Shown here piece by piece: positions 18,401 through 27,767 of a stretch of DNA of 48,518 nt. Below the pieces are notes generated by a model. The model did not search any database. It worked only from the letters and a program-made list of their open reading frames with translations, and was not told the origin of the DNA. This DNA comes from Bacillota bacterium. Its GTDB lineage: Bacteria > Bacillota_A > Clostridia > Lachnospirales > WQUN01. Numbering within the stretch: position 1 is the stretch's first letter; the number at the start of each line of letters is the position of its first letter. The position numbers and the translations under genes were made by a program. The stretch spans positions 1 to 48,518 of the forward strand of contig WQTQ01000236.1 of NCBI GenBank assembly GCA_009786175.1, written 5' to 3'.

Positions 18401-20326
18401 ATGAGTCATACAAAACGCAAGACTTCAATTTCTCTATTAACATTTTTAGCATTTATTTTAGCAATACCAATTTTTACAGCCAATCTGTACGCGACACCAA
18501 TAGTCATAGATCCAAGTGAAGGCATAGATGTTGTCTTGGTTATTGACACCAGCGGCTCTATGAATAATTCTGACCCGGAACGTATAACATTGGAAGCCGC
18601 GTCTTTATTTATGGATATGATGGAAACACGTCATTCGCGGATCGGTATTGTCGGTTTCTCCAGCGATGCGCATTCTGTTATGCCGCTTTCGCCAATTCAC
18701 ACGGTGTCAACAAGAAACCATATTCGCAACACGGTTTCCCGTTTTGTATACCATGGGTGGACAGATATTGGGCTCGCACTTCGCACAGCGGTAGAAATGA
18801 TTAACGAAAACCCCGTGGCTAACAACAGCCCCATGATTTTGCTGTTTACCGACGGCCGCATTGAGTTAGATGAACGGTTTGGCCGCACTGTTATAGATTC
18901 TTATAACGACGCATGGTGGGCAGTAGAAAACGTCGGCGAAAACGTACCTATCTACACTATAGGTTTAAACTACGACGGTGTCGTTAATGCCGACTTTTTG
19001 TGGGAAATTGCCAACAGAACCCATGGGGAATCACATATTATCGAGGATGCCGCGCTGCTTCCCGAACTTTTCCATAGAATTTTTGCAAACCACATACGTT
19101 CCTCTATCCACGAAATTGCTACCGTTATACCGGTTGGGGACGAGTTTAACGATGTAACAATTCCCATCCCCAGTAATTTTGTTGCGGAAGCTAATATTAT
19201 TATGCTGTCAACAAGGCCCGTAACAGAGGTCCGTTTATACGACCCTTCCGGAAGAGAAATTTATTTTGACGACTATGTATTTACTCTGACAGCAGCCAAC
19301 CGTTATTCCATGATTAAAATCATGGAACCCGTTGCAGGTGATTGGCGGCTTAGTGTCAGGGGCTTGCAAGAAGACCGGATTACTATAAATTTGATTTATA
19401 ACTACACGATAGATGTTGCTTTCTCCATAACCCAACCCAGTATGCTGGACGCTTTTTTCGATCCCGCGCTTCCGGTAGTTGTAAAAGCAAACTTTATAAC
19501 TCCTTTACCGCCTTCACAAGTTCGCGCTTTACTTTCAGAATCCGAGGCTGCAATAAACATATATGACTTAAACATGAGTCTATTGGAGATAATGCCAATG
19601 CAGTATGATGCTGTCGGTAATTTTTTCGCCGCAGAATTTATACCCGATCCGCCGCAAAATGTACGTATTAACATAAATGTAACTCACCCCGAATTTTCAC
19701 AAACCACTCCAACAGTATCCATTACCTTCTGTCCGGACGCACTTGCCGCACCTCCTCCTGTCCAACAGCCGGACCCGTCAACCCCTGTCGATGATCCTAC
19801 ACCACCACCTCCGCCTCCACCACCGGCAGAACCGGATCCTGTTCCTGTCCAAGAACGTTCTAATACGTGGATATTTATAGTACTTGGTATTTTGATAGTA
19901 ATTTTATTGGTTGCACTTCTTTTTGTTGTATTTAACACACAAACAAAACGCAACGCATTTATGGGCCACCTGGAAGTACGCTCGTTACTAAGCAACGGCA
20001 AGTATACCGCTCTCGAAGCCCCCAGCCTAAATACATTCGCAGGAAAAATTTCACTTGCAGAATTTTTCATGGTCAGTTTGGGCGAAAGGGCAAGCCGCAT
20101 TCTGGAAGCAAATGTGCCGATAGACGGAGTATTTATAGAGCCCGTAATTGTAAATAACCGGTCAATGATTAAACTTACCACAAACGGTGCATGCGTTATT
20201 ACCGATCCTGATAAAAACGTACTTCTCCAACGCAAATTTATTTGGGAAAAAGATTTGAAATTAACATTTTCTCTTGTTGACGCAATCGAAAAAATTGAAG
20301 TCACCTACAGAATTAACGAAGACTAA
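18401..20326 (+). CDS. Membrane-anchored von Willebrand factor A (VWA) protein
   Basis: The 641-residue protein starts with a signal peptide (hydrophobic residues 9-30). A VWA domain with a complete metal-ion-dependent adhesion site follows: D49-T-S51-G-S53, T121 in HGWTDIG, and D151 in FTDGR. Two or three beta-sandwich-like extracellular segments come next, then a Pro-rich linker (about 448-482) and one transmembrane helix (about 488-510). About 130 cytoplasmic residues with an all-beta, FHA-like look end the protein. The VWA domain therefore faces out while the C-terminus can meet the cytoplasmic GTPases encoded next. The ATG at 18401 follows GGGAGGCGGAG. It is the first gene of the block; the tubulin-like gene starts 12 bp after its stop. 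Confidence 0.88.
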   Translation: MSHTKRKTSISLLTFLAFILAIPIFTANLYATPIVIDPSEGIDVVLVIDTSGSMNNSDPERITLEAASLFMDMMETRHSRIGIVGFSSDAHSVMPLSPIHTVSTRNHIRNTVSRFVYHGWTDIGLALRTAVEMINENPVANNSPMILLFTDGRIELDERFGRTVIDSYNDAWWAVENVGENVPIYTIGLNYDGVVNADFLWEIANRTHGESHIIEDAALLPELFHRIFANHIRSSIHEIATVIPVGDEFNDVTIPIPSNFVAEANIIMLSTRPVTEVRLYDPSGREIYFDDYVFTLTAANRYSMIKIMEPVAGDWRLSVRGLQEDRITINLIYNYTIDVAFSITQPSMLDAFFDPALPVVVKANFITPLPPSQVRALLSESEAAINIYDLNMSLLEIMPMQYDAVGNFFAAEFIPDPPQNVRININVTHPEFSQTTPTVSITFCPDALAAPPPVQQPDPSTPVDDPTPPPPPPPPAEPDPVPVQERSNTWIFIVLGILIVILLVALLFVVFNTQTKRNAFMGHLEVRSLLSNGKYTALEAPSLNTFAGKISLAEFFMVSLGERASRILEANVPIDGVFIEPVIVNNRSMIKLTTNGACVITDPDKNVLLQRKFIWEKDLKLTFSLVDAIEKIEVTYRINED

Positions 20327-20337
20327 GAGGTGCAAAC

Positions 20338-23300
20338 ATGAAGTTGTCGGCAGAAATAAAATCTGAATTACAGTCGCTGGACTGTGAGTATGGCGGCGGC
20401 ATATCAACGTCAAGTACCCGCACAGATGTTATTGACAAACCAATTTTAATTATAGGACTTGGTGGAACAGGCGCGGAAGCATTAATACGGGTTAAGCGTT
20501 CCATAAATAAGCAATTTAAACTTGGCGTATCCGCCAGCGGTCGCAGGCTTGATAAACCGCCGCAGATAGAGTACATGGCAATCGATTCGGACAACAATAT
20601 GCAAAATCTCAGCTATGCGGGTACCACCTTATCAAATGACGAGTTTATGTGCCTGGATACAGCAAACCTAACTTCCATTTATAAAAACCGCGACACTGTT
20701 TTTAAAAATTCCACTCAAAGCTGGATAGCCGATAACTTACGATTGCAGCAAGTAAAACACGGTGCAGGCGGCATCAGGCAAGCAGGACGGCTGCTTTTGA
20801 CAATTAATTGCAACAGCGTTATTTCCATGCTGACAGAAAAAATTAACCGCCTGGTAACAAATCGCAAAGCAAACGACCTTCTGTATGTATTTATTACAAC
20901 CGGTTGTGCCGGTGGTACAGGCAGCGGCATTTTTATTGACGTACCGTATCTAATAAGAAAAATTGCAGAACAAAAAGGTTTTGAAACCGAAAATATCGGT
21001 ATGATTTTTTTGCCTGACGTAACTCTTTCAGACAGTACCATAGACGGTTCTGCTGCGCTAAATATAAAAGCGAATGGGTTTGCCGCGTTAAAAGAGCTTG
21101 ATTATTTAATGAATATCGAGCGCAACGGCGAAACCTTTGAGCAAACCTATGCAGATTTAGACATTAAAGCAAGCCAGCCCCCCTACGACCTTTGCCATCT
21201 AATAAGCGCGAAAGACGAAAACGGTAAACTTGCTCCATCTGCTAAAGACTACTGCATGAATGTAGCAGCCGAAACTATCATAAATTTCATAGCAAGTGAA
21301 GAAGTAATTGACGGTCAAAGCTACACAATCAGCTCATACCTTTCAAACATCGAAAATAACAAATCTGCGTTTATAATGACGCACCAGCAAAAACAGCCGG
21401 TAAATTACATCTACAATACTGTGGGCGCGTCCAGCGCGGCGTTGCCGATAGAGTATCTGATTAATTATCTGACATGGAAAATGTTCAGCGAGTTGGATAA
21501 TTTAAACGACAATACCCCAACATTTGACGACTCTCAACTTATGTTAGAGTCTTTTAAGCTTGACTTACCCACATTGGAGCGTAGATTAAGCCAAGACAGA
21601 CCCCCTGTAAGGGATTTTAAACAGTATGACCATACGGTTTTACAGGAACGTCCGGATATTTTAGAAGATGCTGTAAAAAAAGAACTTAGCAAGTTAGAAG
21701 ACCATTACAATAAAGTAGCCAATCAAGTAATTGAGGATTTTATGGGCGAAATTCAAGATAAGAATAACGTCTTCTTACAGCATTTTACAGATTTAGAAAC
21801 CGGGCCTTTTTATACGTTAAAGGCACTTTCGGACCTGCACGAGTATTCCACAACCCGTATTATTGATAATATCCGCAAACGTGACATTCAACAAAAACGC
21901 GAGCACCGGGATAATCTTGCTGCACTTGATGTAATACGTAAAACCGCTGCGGAAAAGTTACGAAAAAGATCTCTTCTCTCCCTTGGTAAAAAAAGCCGGG
22001 CAGCATATATCGTAGAGACAAATGAAAATTATCTTCGCATGTCCGGGCGAAATCTTATGTATGATGCCATCGACCGCGTTTACAATACGGTTTCCGAAGA
22101 ACTACGTAATTTTTATGACCAAAAAATAGACTCCTATTGCGAATTGCTAACGGCATTTAGGGAATTGTTTGTTAAGTTTAAAGATACAGAGCGTACAAAG
22201 GCTGTAGACGCTAATTTTGCATGGGACCTTGAAGATGCCCGTGTTTTTTGCGAAACATTTGAAGAAGATTCATCAGCTGCAATAGATTACAAAATGTCTT
22301 TGAAACGCCTGTTGCAGGATATGATACAAAAACCCGGCTGGACACCGGGGCCAACCCATACAATTGTAGAAAACTTAAACTCATTTGTAGCGCAGCAATT
22401 TCAAAGCGTGGCATATAAATCTTTGGATCACTACTGCAACATGATGGCTGACGAAAAAGAGTTGAGCTTGGAAGAATACGTCAGCGAAAAATTAAGTACA
22501 CTTAACGACAGCGCGAAGGTAATGTTTCCAATCAACCACATACCAAGCGGGCTTCATATTACGTTCCCACCGTATGCATACCTGTCTGTTCCTTCAAACG
22601 CGCCAAAAATACGCAATGTAATTAAGAATATGGGTGGAAAAATTCCAAACATAAAATACAGCAAAATGAACAACCGTTTATACATGCTAAATTTAAAAAT
22701 CGCTGTTGCATTGTATTGCTATAAAGAGCTTAACGACTATGAAAACGTATATGAAAGTTCCTTGGGCAAAATCGCGGGGATACATTTATATGAAAGCAGC
22801 ACTCGCAATTGGAAAAACCTCCCTTCACCTTTATACGATAAATTATGGACAAAAGATCATGAAAACCACCGCGAGCGTCTAAGAAATAACCGCTTACGCG
22901 AAATTTTTGACCAAGCCATTGAAGCAGGCATTATCCGCCATGACGAGCAAGCCCGCCGCCTGATAGGCTATTTTGGCGACCCCATAGATTTGTATAAAAA
23001 ATTCGCCAAAGTAGAAGCCAATATTGCAGAAAGAACTCTTTCTGCTGCACATGCAAGGGCAATTATTGCAGAGTTAAACGCCTTCTTAACAGACCCTGCC
23101 CGCGAAAAATACAGCGTACCCCTGTTCGATACAGAGTATATCCCGGACACCGATACCCCGGATCTTGAATATGCTAAAGGCGTATTCATATACATGCCCG
23201 CCCTAAGCGAATACATCACCAAAGAAATACAAATGCGCCAGTATATTTCTCAATTACAAGATACACTTACAAAAATTGATGTAAGTGAAGTAAAATATAA

Positions 23301-23688
23301 CCATTTCGCACAACTACTGTACATGGGAACAATCAGCAAAAACCGCAAAAACTACAGATATGCCGTAGACGGTGAGTATCATATTTTGTATACCACCCAA
23401 ACAATAAGCGAGCAATATGTAGAGTTCGATTTGTTCCAAGCATATCTTGCGCTGGATGAAGGAATTGCGTCGCATTTGCAAAAGCGCGCGCAGGAAGAAG
23501 AAAACCGTTGTACAGACGAGCAATTCTTATCCTTAGTTAAAACAATTGATGGGTATATTAAAGTTTACAAAGAAAAGCTTGATAAGCTAGAAGAAAATTA
23601 TGCAAGCGAACGTGACGGGGCAATAAAAAAATTGTTCTATCAAACCATGCTTAACGTATTTATACGTGAGAAGAAGGTTCTGTCGTAA
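20338..23688 (+). CDS. FtsZ/tubulin-like GTPase, very large (Tubulin_2-like)
   Basis: The 1116-residue protein has an N-terminal tubulin/FtsZ-type nucleotide-binding domain. Motifs are KPILIIGLGGTGAEALIRVK (residues 34-53) and the tubulin signature GCAGGTGSG (189-197) with FIDVPYLIRKIAE after it. The remaining 700 or so residues are mostly helical, charged and without a recognised family. FtsZ itself is about 350-400 residues and lacks such an extension, so this is not the division FtsZ. I expect a GTP-dependent filament or scaffold acting under the membrane with the VWA partner. AGAGGTG precedes the ATG, and its TAA shares one base with the next ATG. Confidence 0.88.
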   Translation: MKLSAEIKSELQSLDCEYGGGISTSSTRTDVIDKPILIIGLGGTGAEALIRVKRSINKQFKLGVSASGRRLDKPPQIEYMAIDSDNNMQNLSYAGTTLSNDEFMCLDTANLTSIYKNRDTVFKNSTQSWIADNLRLQQVKHGAGGIRQAGRLLLTINCNSVISMLTEKINRLVTNRKANDLLYVFITTGCAGGTGSGIFIDVPYLIRKIAEQKGFETENIGMIFLPDVTLSDSTIDGSAALNIKANGFAALKELDYLMNIERNGETFEQTYADLDIKASQPPYDLCHLISAKDENGKLAPSAKDYCMNVAAETIINFIASEEVIDGQSYTISSYLSNIENNKSAFIMTHQQKQPVNYIYNTVGASSAALPIEYLINYLTWKMFSELDNLNDNTPTFDDSQLMLESFKLDLPTLERRLSQDRPPVRDFKQYDHTVLQERPDILEDAVKKELSKLEDHYNKVANQVIEDFMGEIQDKNNVFLQHFTDLETGPFYTLKALSDLHEYSTTRIIDNIRKRDIQQKREHRDNLAALDVIRKTAAEKLRKRSLLSLGKKSRAAYIVETNENYLRMSGRNLMYDAIDRVYNTVSEELRNFYDQKIDSYCELLTAFRELFVKFKDTERTKAVDANFAWDLEDARVFCETFEEDSSAAIDYKMSLKRLLQDMIQKPGWTPGPTHTIVENLNSFVAQQFQSVAYKSLDHYCNMMADEKELSLEEYVSEKLSTLNDSAKVMFPINHIPSGLHITFPPYAYLSVPSNAPKIRNVIKNMGGKIPNIKYSKMNNRLYMLNLKIAVALYCYKELNDYENVYESSLGKIAGIHLYESSTRNWKNLPSPLYDKLWTKDHENHRERLRNNRLREIFDQAIEAGIIRHDEQARRLIGYFGDPIDLYKKFAKVEANIAERTLSAAHARAIIAELNAFLTDPAREKYSVPLFDTEYIPDTDTPDLEYAKGVFIYMPALSEYITKEIQMRQYISQLQDTLTKIDVSEVKYNHFAQLLYMGTISKNRKNYRYAVDGEYHILYTTQTISEQYVEFDLFQAYLALDEGIASHLQKRAQEEENRCTDEQFLSLVKTIDGYIKVYKEKLDKLEENYASERDGAIKKLFYQTMLNVFIREKKVLS

Positions 23689-25559
23689 TGAGTACCCAAA
23701 GCAACCCTATTATATTTGTATCCTTGGGACAAGGTGCAGAAATATGGCAGCATTTATCAAATGCCCTCAAAAAGTATACAAACGGGATTGCCTATATTGA
23801 TGTACAAGAGCGTTTTGACGAACGTTGGGTAAAACGTGAAATAGGCCGTGTTTGGAAAGAATTTTTACAGCAAGGGCAAAATTCTGCCGACCTTGTACGT
23901 GTTAACTTTATTATTAGCACAGACGAAGCAGGCCCTATGCTGCCCGACCTATATAAATACACGGAAAAATATCTTTCTGCCTTATACCCGGCAGGCATTT
24001 TAGCAGATGTCTATTGCGTTCTTGATGATGACAGACTTCTCGAGAATGAAGACAACCGCAGACTTGTTATGCTGATGCTAAAACGCGAACAGCGCGATGG
24101 GCTGAATGTTTATTTACTGTCAAATTTAACAAGCCAAAATGTACTGATCCCAAATGAATCTATTGGGCATACAATTGCCATGTTAACACTGTTTAAAGAC
24201 TGTGTACCGGATTTATACGTAACAGGCGCAGATGCTTCCCGTTACAACGAGTTATATTTTTTAGATAATTGCTATGCAAAACAAGGGCAATTTTTAACAG
24301 CCAGCAGTTTAAATGTAACTATTCCGCTTGACGGGCTGAAAGCCGTTTTAATGACAGAGCTGCTCTCCTTCGGCAAGGACAACCCCGTTGAAGCAGGCAA
24401 TATATTGGACGAAAATATTTTCTTTCTTACACGTGTTAGACAGGTTCCCGCAAAATCCATGGAGTATTTATTGGGAATGGCCATACCTGCAGTAAATGTT
24501 AGTTCACATTATACCCGCCGTCAGTGGATAGAAAAATTGTTTGGCAAGCGTTTAGAGCTGCTGGCAGACACCAATAAAAAACCCAAAATCGAAGCACAAT
24601 CCGATTCTTTACCTAAGTTTAATGCGTTGGAAGTTAACCTATATGATTTAATACGCCTTACAAGCGAAGACGGCGTTTTTGAGTATTACGCGGCGGCGGC
24701 CCTTGAAAATGCACAAAATAATTTAGACACGTCTACAGAAAAGTTACACAGCTGGCTGGATACACCGCCATCTTTTATTAAAGGCAGCCCGGAAGCCGAA
24801 AAGCGCCGCCTTTCTCCTTTTATTTCACAAGATTTATGGCCGTATGTAATTGCATCGGATTATTTGAACGGACTGGCCAAAATACAGTATTGGAATGACG
24901 TAATAGAAATTATGGAGAAAAGATGCGAGTATGTAGTTGACGTTCATCATGAGTTGTTGCGTTTTTTGGATCAGGTTAATACAAAAATTAGCGAGTACAC
25001 AAACAAATCGCAAATTATAAATGATACTTTCGCACCGTTTTCCCCCAACGCAACAGATTATTTCCGCAACCTTTTTAAAGAATTTTCAATCGCCAATCAT
25101 GAAGGAATTGCAGATTTATCCAGACAAATGATAAAGGCCTTTGTCGAAGATGATTTCCATGGTTATCTAAAAAAATTGGACGAATATATTGATAATTATA
25201 TATTAACATCCAGATTTTTTGATAAGCCCATTATGGACACATTAAATGACATTGTTACGATACACGGGCACAGCGACATTCCTACCGCGCTGGGTGAATG
25301 GGTGTTTAACCATCGCAGGTGGAATATCCGCCTTAAAACCGGGTATGCCAATTTACACACAGAGATAAACTTGTTTATGCCAACCCAGGGCGCGGCAGAT
25401 GTTAAACACCGGTATGAAGAACGGGGCTTTGGGCGTATGAACCTATTTACAGATGAAAACGCCAACCACGTAGCTGTGCTGTACCACGCCGGTGCTTTCG
25501 ATTTAGAGGATTTATTTTATGGAAGTTTATATATTGACAATTATGGTGAAGACGAATGA
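23688..25559 (+). CDS. Conserved-operon protein of unknown function (623 aa)
   Basis: I do not recognise a named family. The protein is cytoplasmic-looking, acidic and alpha/beta at the N-terminus, then helical. Its start, NPIIFVSLGQGAEIWQHL, can be laid against the tubulin-like neighbour's KPILIIGLGGTGAEALIRV, but no GGTGSG follows. In the place where the signature would fall it has VYLLSNLTSQNVLIP. A diverged, nucleotide-free tubulin-like paralogue is therefore possible (inference). The helical second half includes DLWPYVIASDYLNGLAKIQYWNDVIEIM. The start overlaps the previous stop by 1 bp and the end overlaps the next gene by ATGA, so tight co-translation is likely. Confidence 0.85.
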   Translation: MSTQSNPIIFVSLGQGAEIWQHLSNALKKYTNGIAYIDVQERFDERWVKREIGRVWKEFLQQGQNSADLVRVNFIISTDEAGPMLPDLYKYTEKYLSALYPAGILADVYCVLDDDRLLENEDNRRLVMLMLKREQRDGLNVYLLSNLTSQNVLIPNESIGHTIAMLTLFKDCVPDLYVTGADASRYNELYFLDNCYAKQGQFLTASSLNVTIPLDGLKAVLMTELLSFGKDNPVEAGNILDENIFFLTRVRQVPAKSMEYLLGMAIPAVNVSSHYTRRQWIEKLFGKRLELLADTNKKPKIEAQSDSLPKFNALEVNLYDLIRLTSEDGVFEYYAAAALENAQNNLDTSTEKLHSWLDTPPSFIKGSPEAEKRRLSPFISQDLWPYVIASDYLNGLAKIQYWNDVIEIMEKRCEYVVDVHHELLRFLDQVNTKISEYTNKSQIINDTFAPFSPNATDYFRNLFKEFSIANHEGIADLSRQMIKAFVEDDFHGYLKKLDEYIDNYILTSRFFDKPIMDTLNDIVTIHGHSDIPTALGEWVFNHRRWNIRLKTGYANLHTEINLFMPTQGAADVKHRYEERGFGRMNLFTDENANHVAVLYHAGAFDLEDLFYGSLYIDNYGEDE

Positions 25560-26164
25560 ACAAAAATTTTATCCTTCAACACGATGTAGACAAATCTATG
25601 AAACTGCGGCAATTTGATTGGGAAATAGAAAACAATTATGTGACATTAAGCTGGCAGTGGCCGGTAGACCGTTCTGTCAGACTGGCACTTGTTTTCCGAT
25701 GCGAGGAAGAAAACCCAAATCTTGAAGACCTTATTCAAAGCAATTATCATCACGATGTAATTGTACGCGATTTGGCTTCTAATTTTACTGTTGAACTACC
25801 GGAAGGGCGAAGCAAGTTTTTAATTTGCCCGGCATATTTTGATGATAATAAAAATATTTCTGTATGTATGTCCTCTTTTATAACGGACTGGGTGTATAAA
25901 AGATTAAAAGTGTCTGTGCGGGTTTTGTACAGTCCCATATCTTTTAGCCAATTTCAAAAGGCAACTCTCTCTGTCACGTCTGATTATGTACAGCCGGATG
26001 CAATTTCCTATGTTATACAGGAAAATGGCCAGACAATTGCCTCTTATCCGTTAGATTCTGCCATTATAACCGGCGGCGGATACATTTATATAAGCAAACA
26101 GCAAACAGTTAAGTTTATATTAAACCCCAATTATGCGCATCTGATAGAATTGAACGAGTCTTAA
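25556..26164 (+). CDS. Small beta-rich operon protein, unknown function (202 aa)
   Basis: The 202-residue protein is predicted to be almost all beta, with two sandwich-like halves. YVTLSWQWPVDRSVRLALVF resembles the first strands of a fibronectin-III or Ig-like domain. The second half contains VSVRVLYSP, ATLSVTSDYVQPDAISYVIQENG and TVKFILNPNYAHLIEL. No signal peptide or transmembrane helix is present, so it should be cytosolic. It may be an adaptor between the GTPases and the membrane protein; that role is inferred only from the operon. It overlaps the previous gene by 4 bp. Confidence 0.8.
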   Translation: MNKNFILQHDVDKSMKLRQFDWEIENNYVTLSWQWPVDRSVRLALVFRCEEENPNLEDLIQSNYHHDVIVRDLASNFTVELPEGRSKFLICPAYFDDNKNISVCMSSFITDWVYKRLKVSVRVLYSPISFSQFQKATLSVTSDYVQPDAISYVIQENGQTIASYPLDSAIITGGGYIYISKQQTVKFILNPNYAHLIELNES

Positions 26165-26188
26165 TCTAAACATGAAGGAGCTTGAAGT

Positions 26189-27610
26189 ATGCAGGAAAAA
26201 AAACAAGAACAAATTATCTGCCCCTTCTGTTGTTATCGCTTTCATCCTAACCAGGCCGATTTTAGGCTTGGCGGCTCTGTAAAATCACAGGATGAAAAAT
26301 TGATTAATTATTATACAGACGTAATGCTGCTGGATATAACAGAGGCAAAAGAAAAATCTGTCCAACCAGCTTCTGTTTCCTTGGAAGCCGACGGGCAGTT
26401 TATAACGTTTGATGAGTCTGACATTGAAAAATACGGATTTGTACAACGCATAACTTATGCAAAAGGCAAAGGTAAAAAACAATTATCCGAACAACGCCTT
26501 TGCCCAAACTGTCATAATAATTTACCGGTTGGATACGGAATGCGGGATACATTGTTAATTTCCATCTTAGGTGATGCAAGGTCCGGAAAGTCTGTATATT
26601 TGACTATGTTAATAGCCGAACTTGAAAATAACGCCGACTTTACGTCTAAGTTAACATTTATTGGCGACAAGCAAACCCGTGACAATTTTTTCGAAAATTA
26701 TCAAAAGCCGCTGCTAAAAGAGCACACATTGATAAGTTCTACAAAGCGGAAAAAAATCCCACCTTACGCTTTCAATTACTGGTATCAATATAAAGATGAA
26801 ACCGGTGACGAGAAAGAAAATTCTGTTGACATAATTTTTTATGACATCGCCGGCGAAGATTTAAGAGATGATGTTGGAATACGAAATAACGGGTTTAGTA
26901 TAAAATATTCTTCCGGGTTAATATTTTTAGCAGACCCTACTAATTTTAAACGTTTGGCAGATTTATTCCGTTTTTCAGACTCGGCTCTTATTGAAGCAAT
27001 ACCGGAAGAAAATTCTAATCAAGCGATTTTTAATACTTTGTATAACTATTTCATTGGCTTTGATAGGGAAAAGTCATCTATTCCGTTTGCTTTGGCCATT
27101 TCAAAAGCAGATCTTTTTAAGCATGTAAATTTCGATTTTTTTAACAATAAACCTGAAAACAGAATCCAGCATATAATTTATGATGAAATCCATCGCGGCG
27201 CGGTTAACATACCAAGTATTAAAGGAATCAACGAAGAAGTGCGTGAAATACTTTCCTACTTGAATGAAGACGGTATAATAAATAATGCCGTGGGTTGTTT
27301 TAAGAATGTAAGTTGTTTCGCACTGTCAAGCTTAGGAAAAAAGCCTATTGTAGAAAAAATTAGCGACCCTGCAACTAACGAAACTGTAGAAAAGGGTTTT
27401 ATTGACGGGCAGTTAGAACCATTCCGGGTCAAAGATCCATTTTACTGGATTCTTATGCGTAATCAACTGTTACCGCAGCATGAGAATAACCGTTTTTCTC
27501 TTAATAAAGAAACAACGTCTGAAACAGAAGAACAAAAACCGGTGTCCATACTGCAACAAATTGCGAATTTTTTCACAAAACTCCTGAGCAAACACTTGTC
27601 AAGAGAATAA
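26189..27610 (+). CDS. Zinc-ribbon P-loop GTPase (double-GTPase-like)
   Basis: The 473-residue protein starts with a split zinc ribbon: C11-P-F-C14 and C105-P-N-C108. A GTPase domain follows, with Walker A GDARSGKSVYLTM (about residue 128), a G3-type FYDIAGEDLRDD (about 218) and a G4-like SKADLF (about 304). The C-terminus is variable and ends in an amphipathic LLSKHLSRE helix. Such zinc-ribbon GTPases are found beside FtsZ-like and VWA genes, where they are thought to act in membrane remodelling. GAAGGAG lies upstream of the ATG. It is the last gene of the block, followed by a 157-bp gap before rimP. Confidence 0.85.
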   Translation: MQEKKQEQIICPFCCYRFHPNQADFRLGGSVKSQDEKLINYYTDVMLLDITEAKEKSVQPASVSLEADGQFITFDESDIEKYGFVQRITYAKGKGKKQLSEQRLCPNCHNNLPVGYGMRDTLLISILGDARSGKSVYLTMLIAELENNADFTSKLTFIGDKQTRDNFFENYQKPLLKEHTLISSTKRKKIPPYAFNYWYQYKDETGDEKENSVDIIFYDIAGEDLRDDVGIRNNGFSIKYSSGLIFLADPTNFKRLADLFRFSDSALIEAIPEENSNQAIFNTLYNYFIGFDREKSSIPFALAISKADLFKHVNFDFFNNKPENRIQHIIYDEIHRGAVNIPSIKGINEEVREILSYLNEDGIINNAVGCFKNVSCFALSSLGKKPIVEKISDPATNETVEKGFIDGQLEPFRVKDPFYWILMRNQLLPQHENNRFSLNKETTSETEEQKPVSILQQIANFFTKLLSKHLSRE

Positions 27611-27650
27611 CCCTGTGATATTCTATAGACATATTCATAAGATTTCGTCA

Positions 27651-27680
27651 AAAAAGAGTGGGTGCTTGCCCACTCTTATA
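27651..27680. terminator. Hairpin terminator between the GTPase gene and rimP
   Basis: A perfect 9-bp stem (AAGAGTGGG at 27654-27662 with CCCACTCTT at 27669-27677) closes a 6-nt loop. In the plus direction it is followed by ATATTATG. The true T-run (TTTTTT) is on the minus-strand side. It probably ends the plus-strand GTPase transcript weakly and blocks antisense transcription well. Confidence 0.6.
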
Positions 27681-27694
27681 TTATGTATACGAAT

Positions 27695-27732
27695 CTGAAT
27701 TTCAACTGGTCTGAAATTCAGACCAGTTGAAA
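27695..27732 (+). promoter_or_regulatory. Mutually exclusive hairpins in the rimP leader
   Basis: Hairpin A pairs CTGAATTTCA (27695-27704) with TGAAATTCAG (27712-27721). Hairpin B pairs TTTCAACTGGTCTGAA (27700-27715) with TTCAGACCAGTTGAAA (27717-27732). Both are perfect, 10 and 16 bp, and they share bases, so only one can form. They end 19 bp before the rimP ribosome site. A switch-like leader or a DNA operator are both possible. Confidence 0.6.
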
Positions 27733-27767
27733 CACACTTGTTTCATAACCGGAAAGGACATACACAC

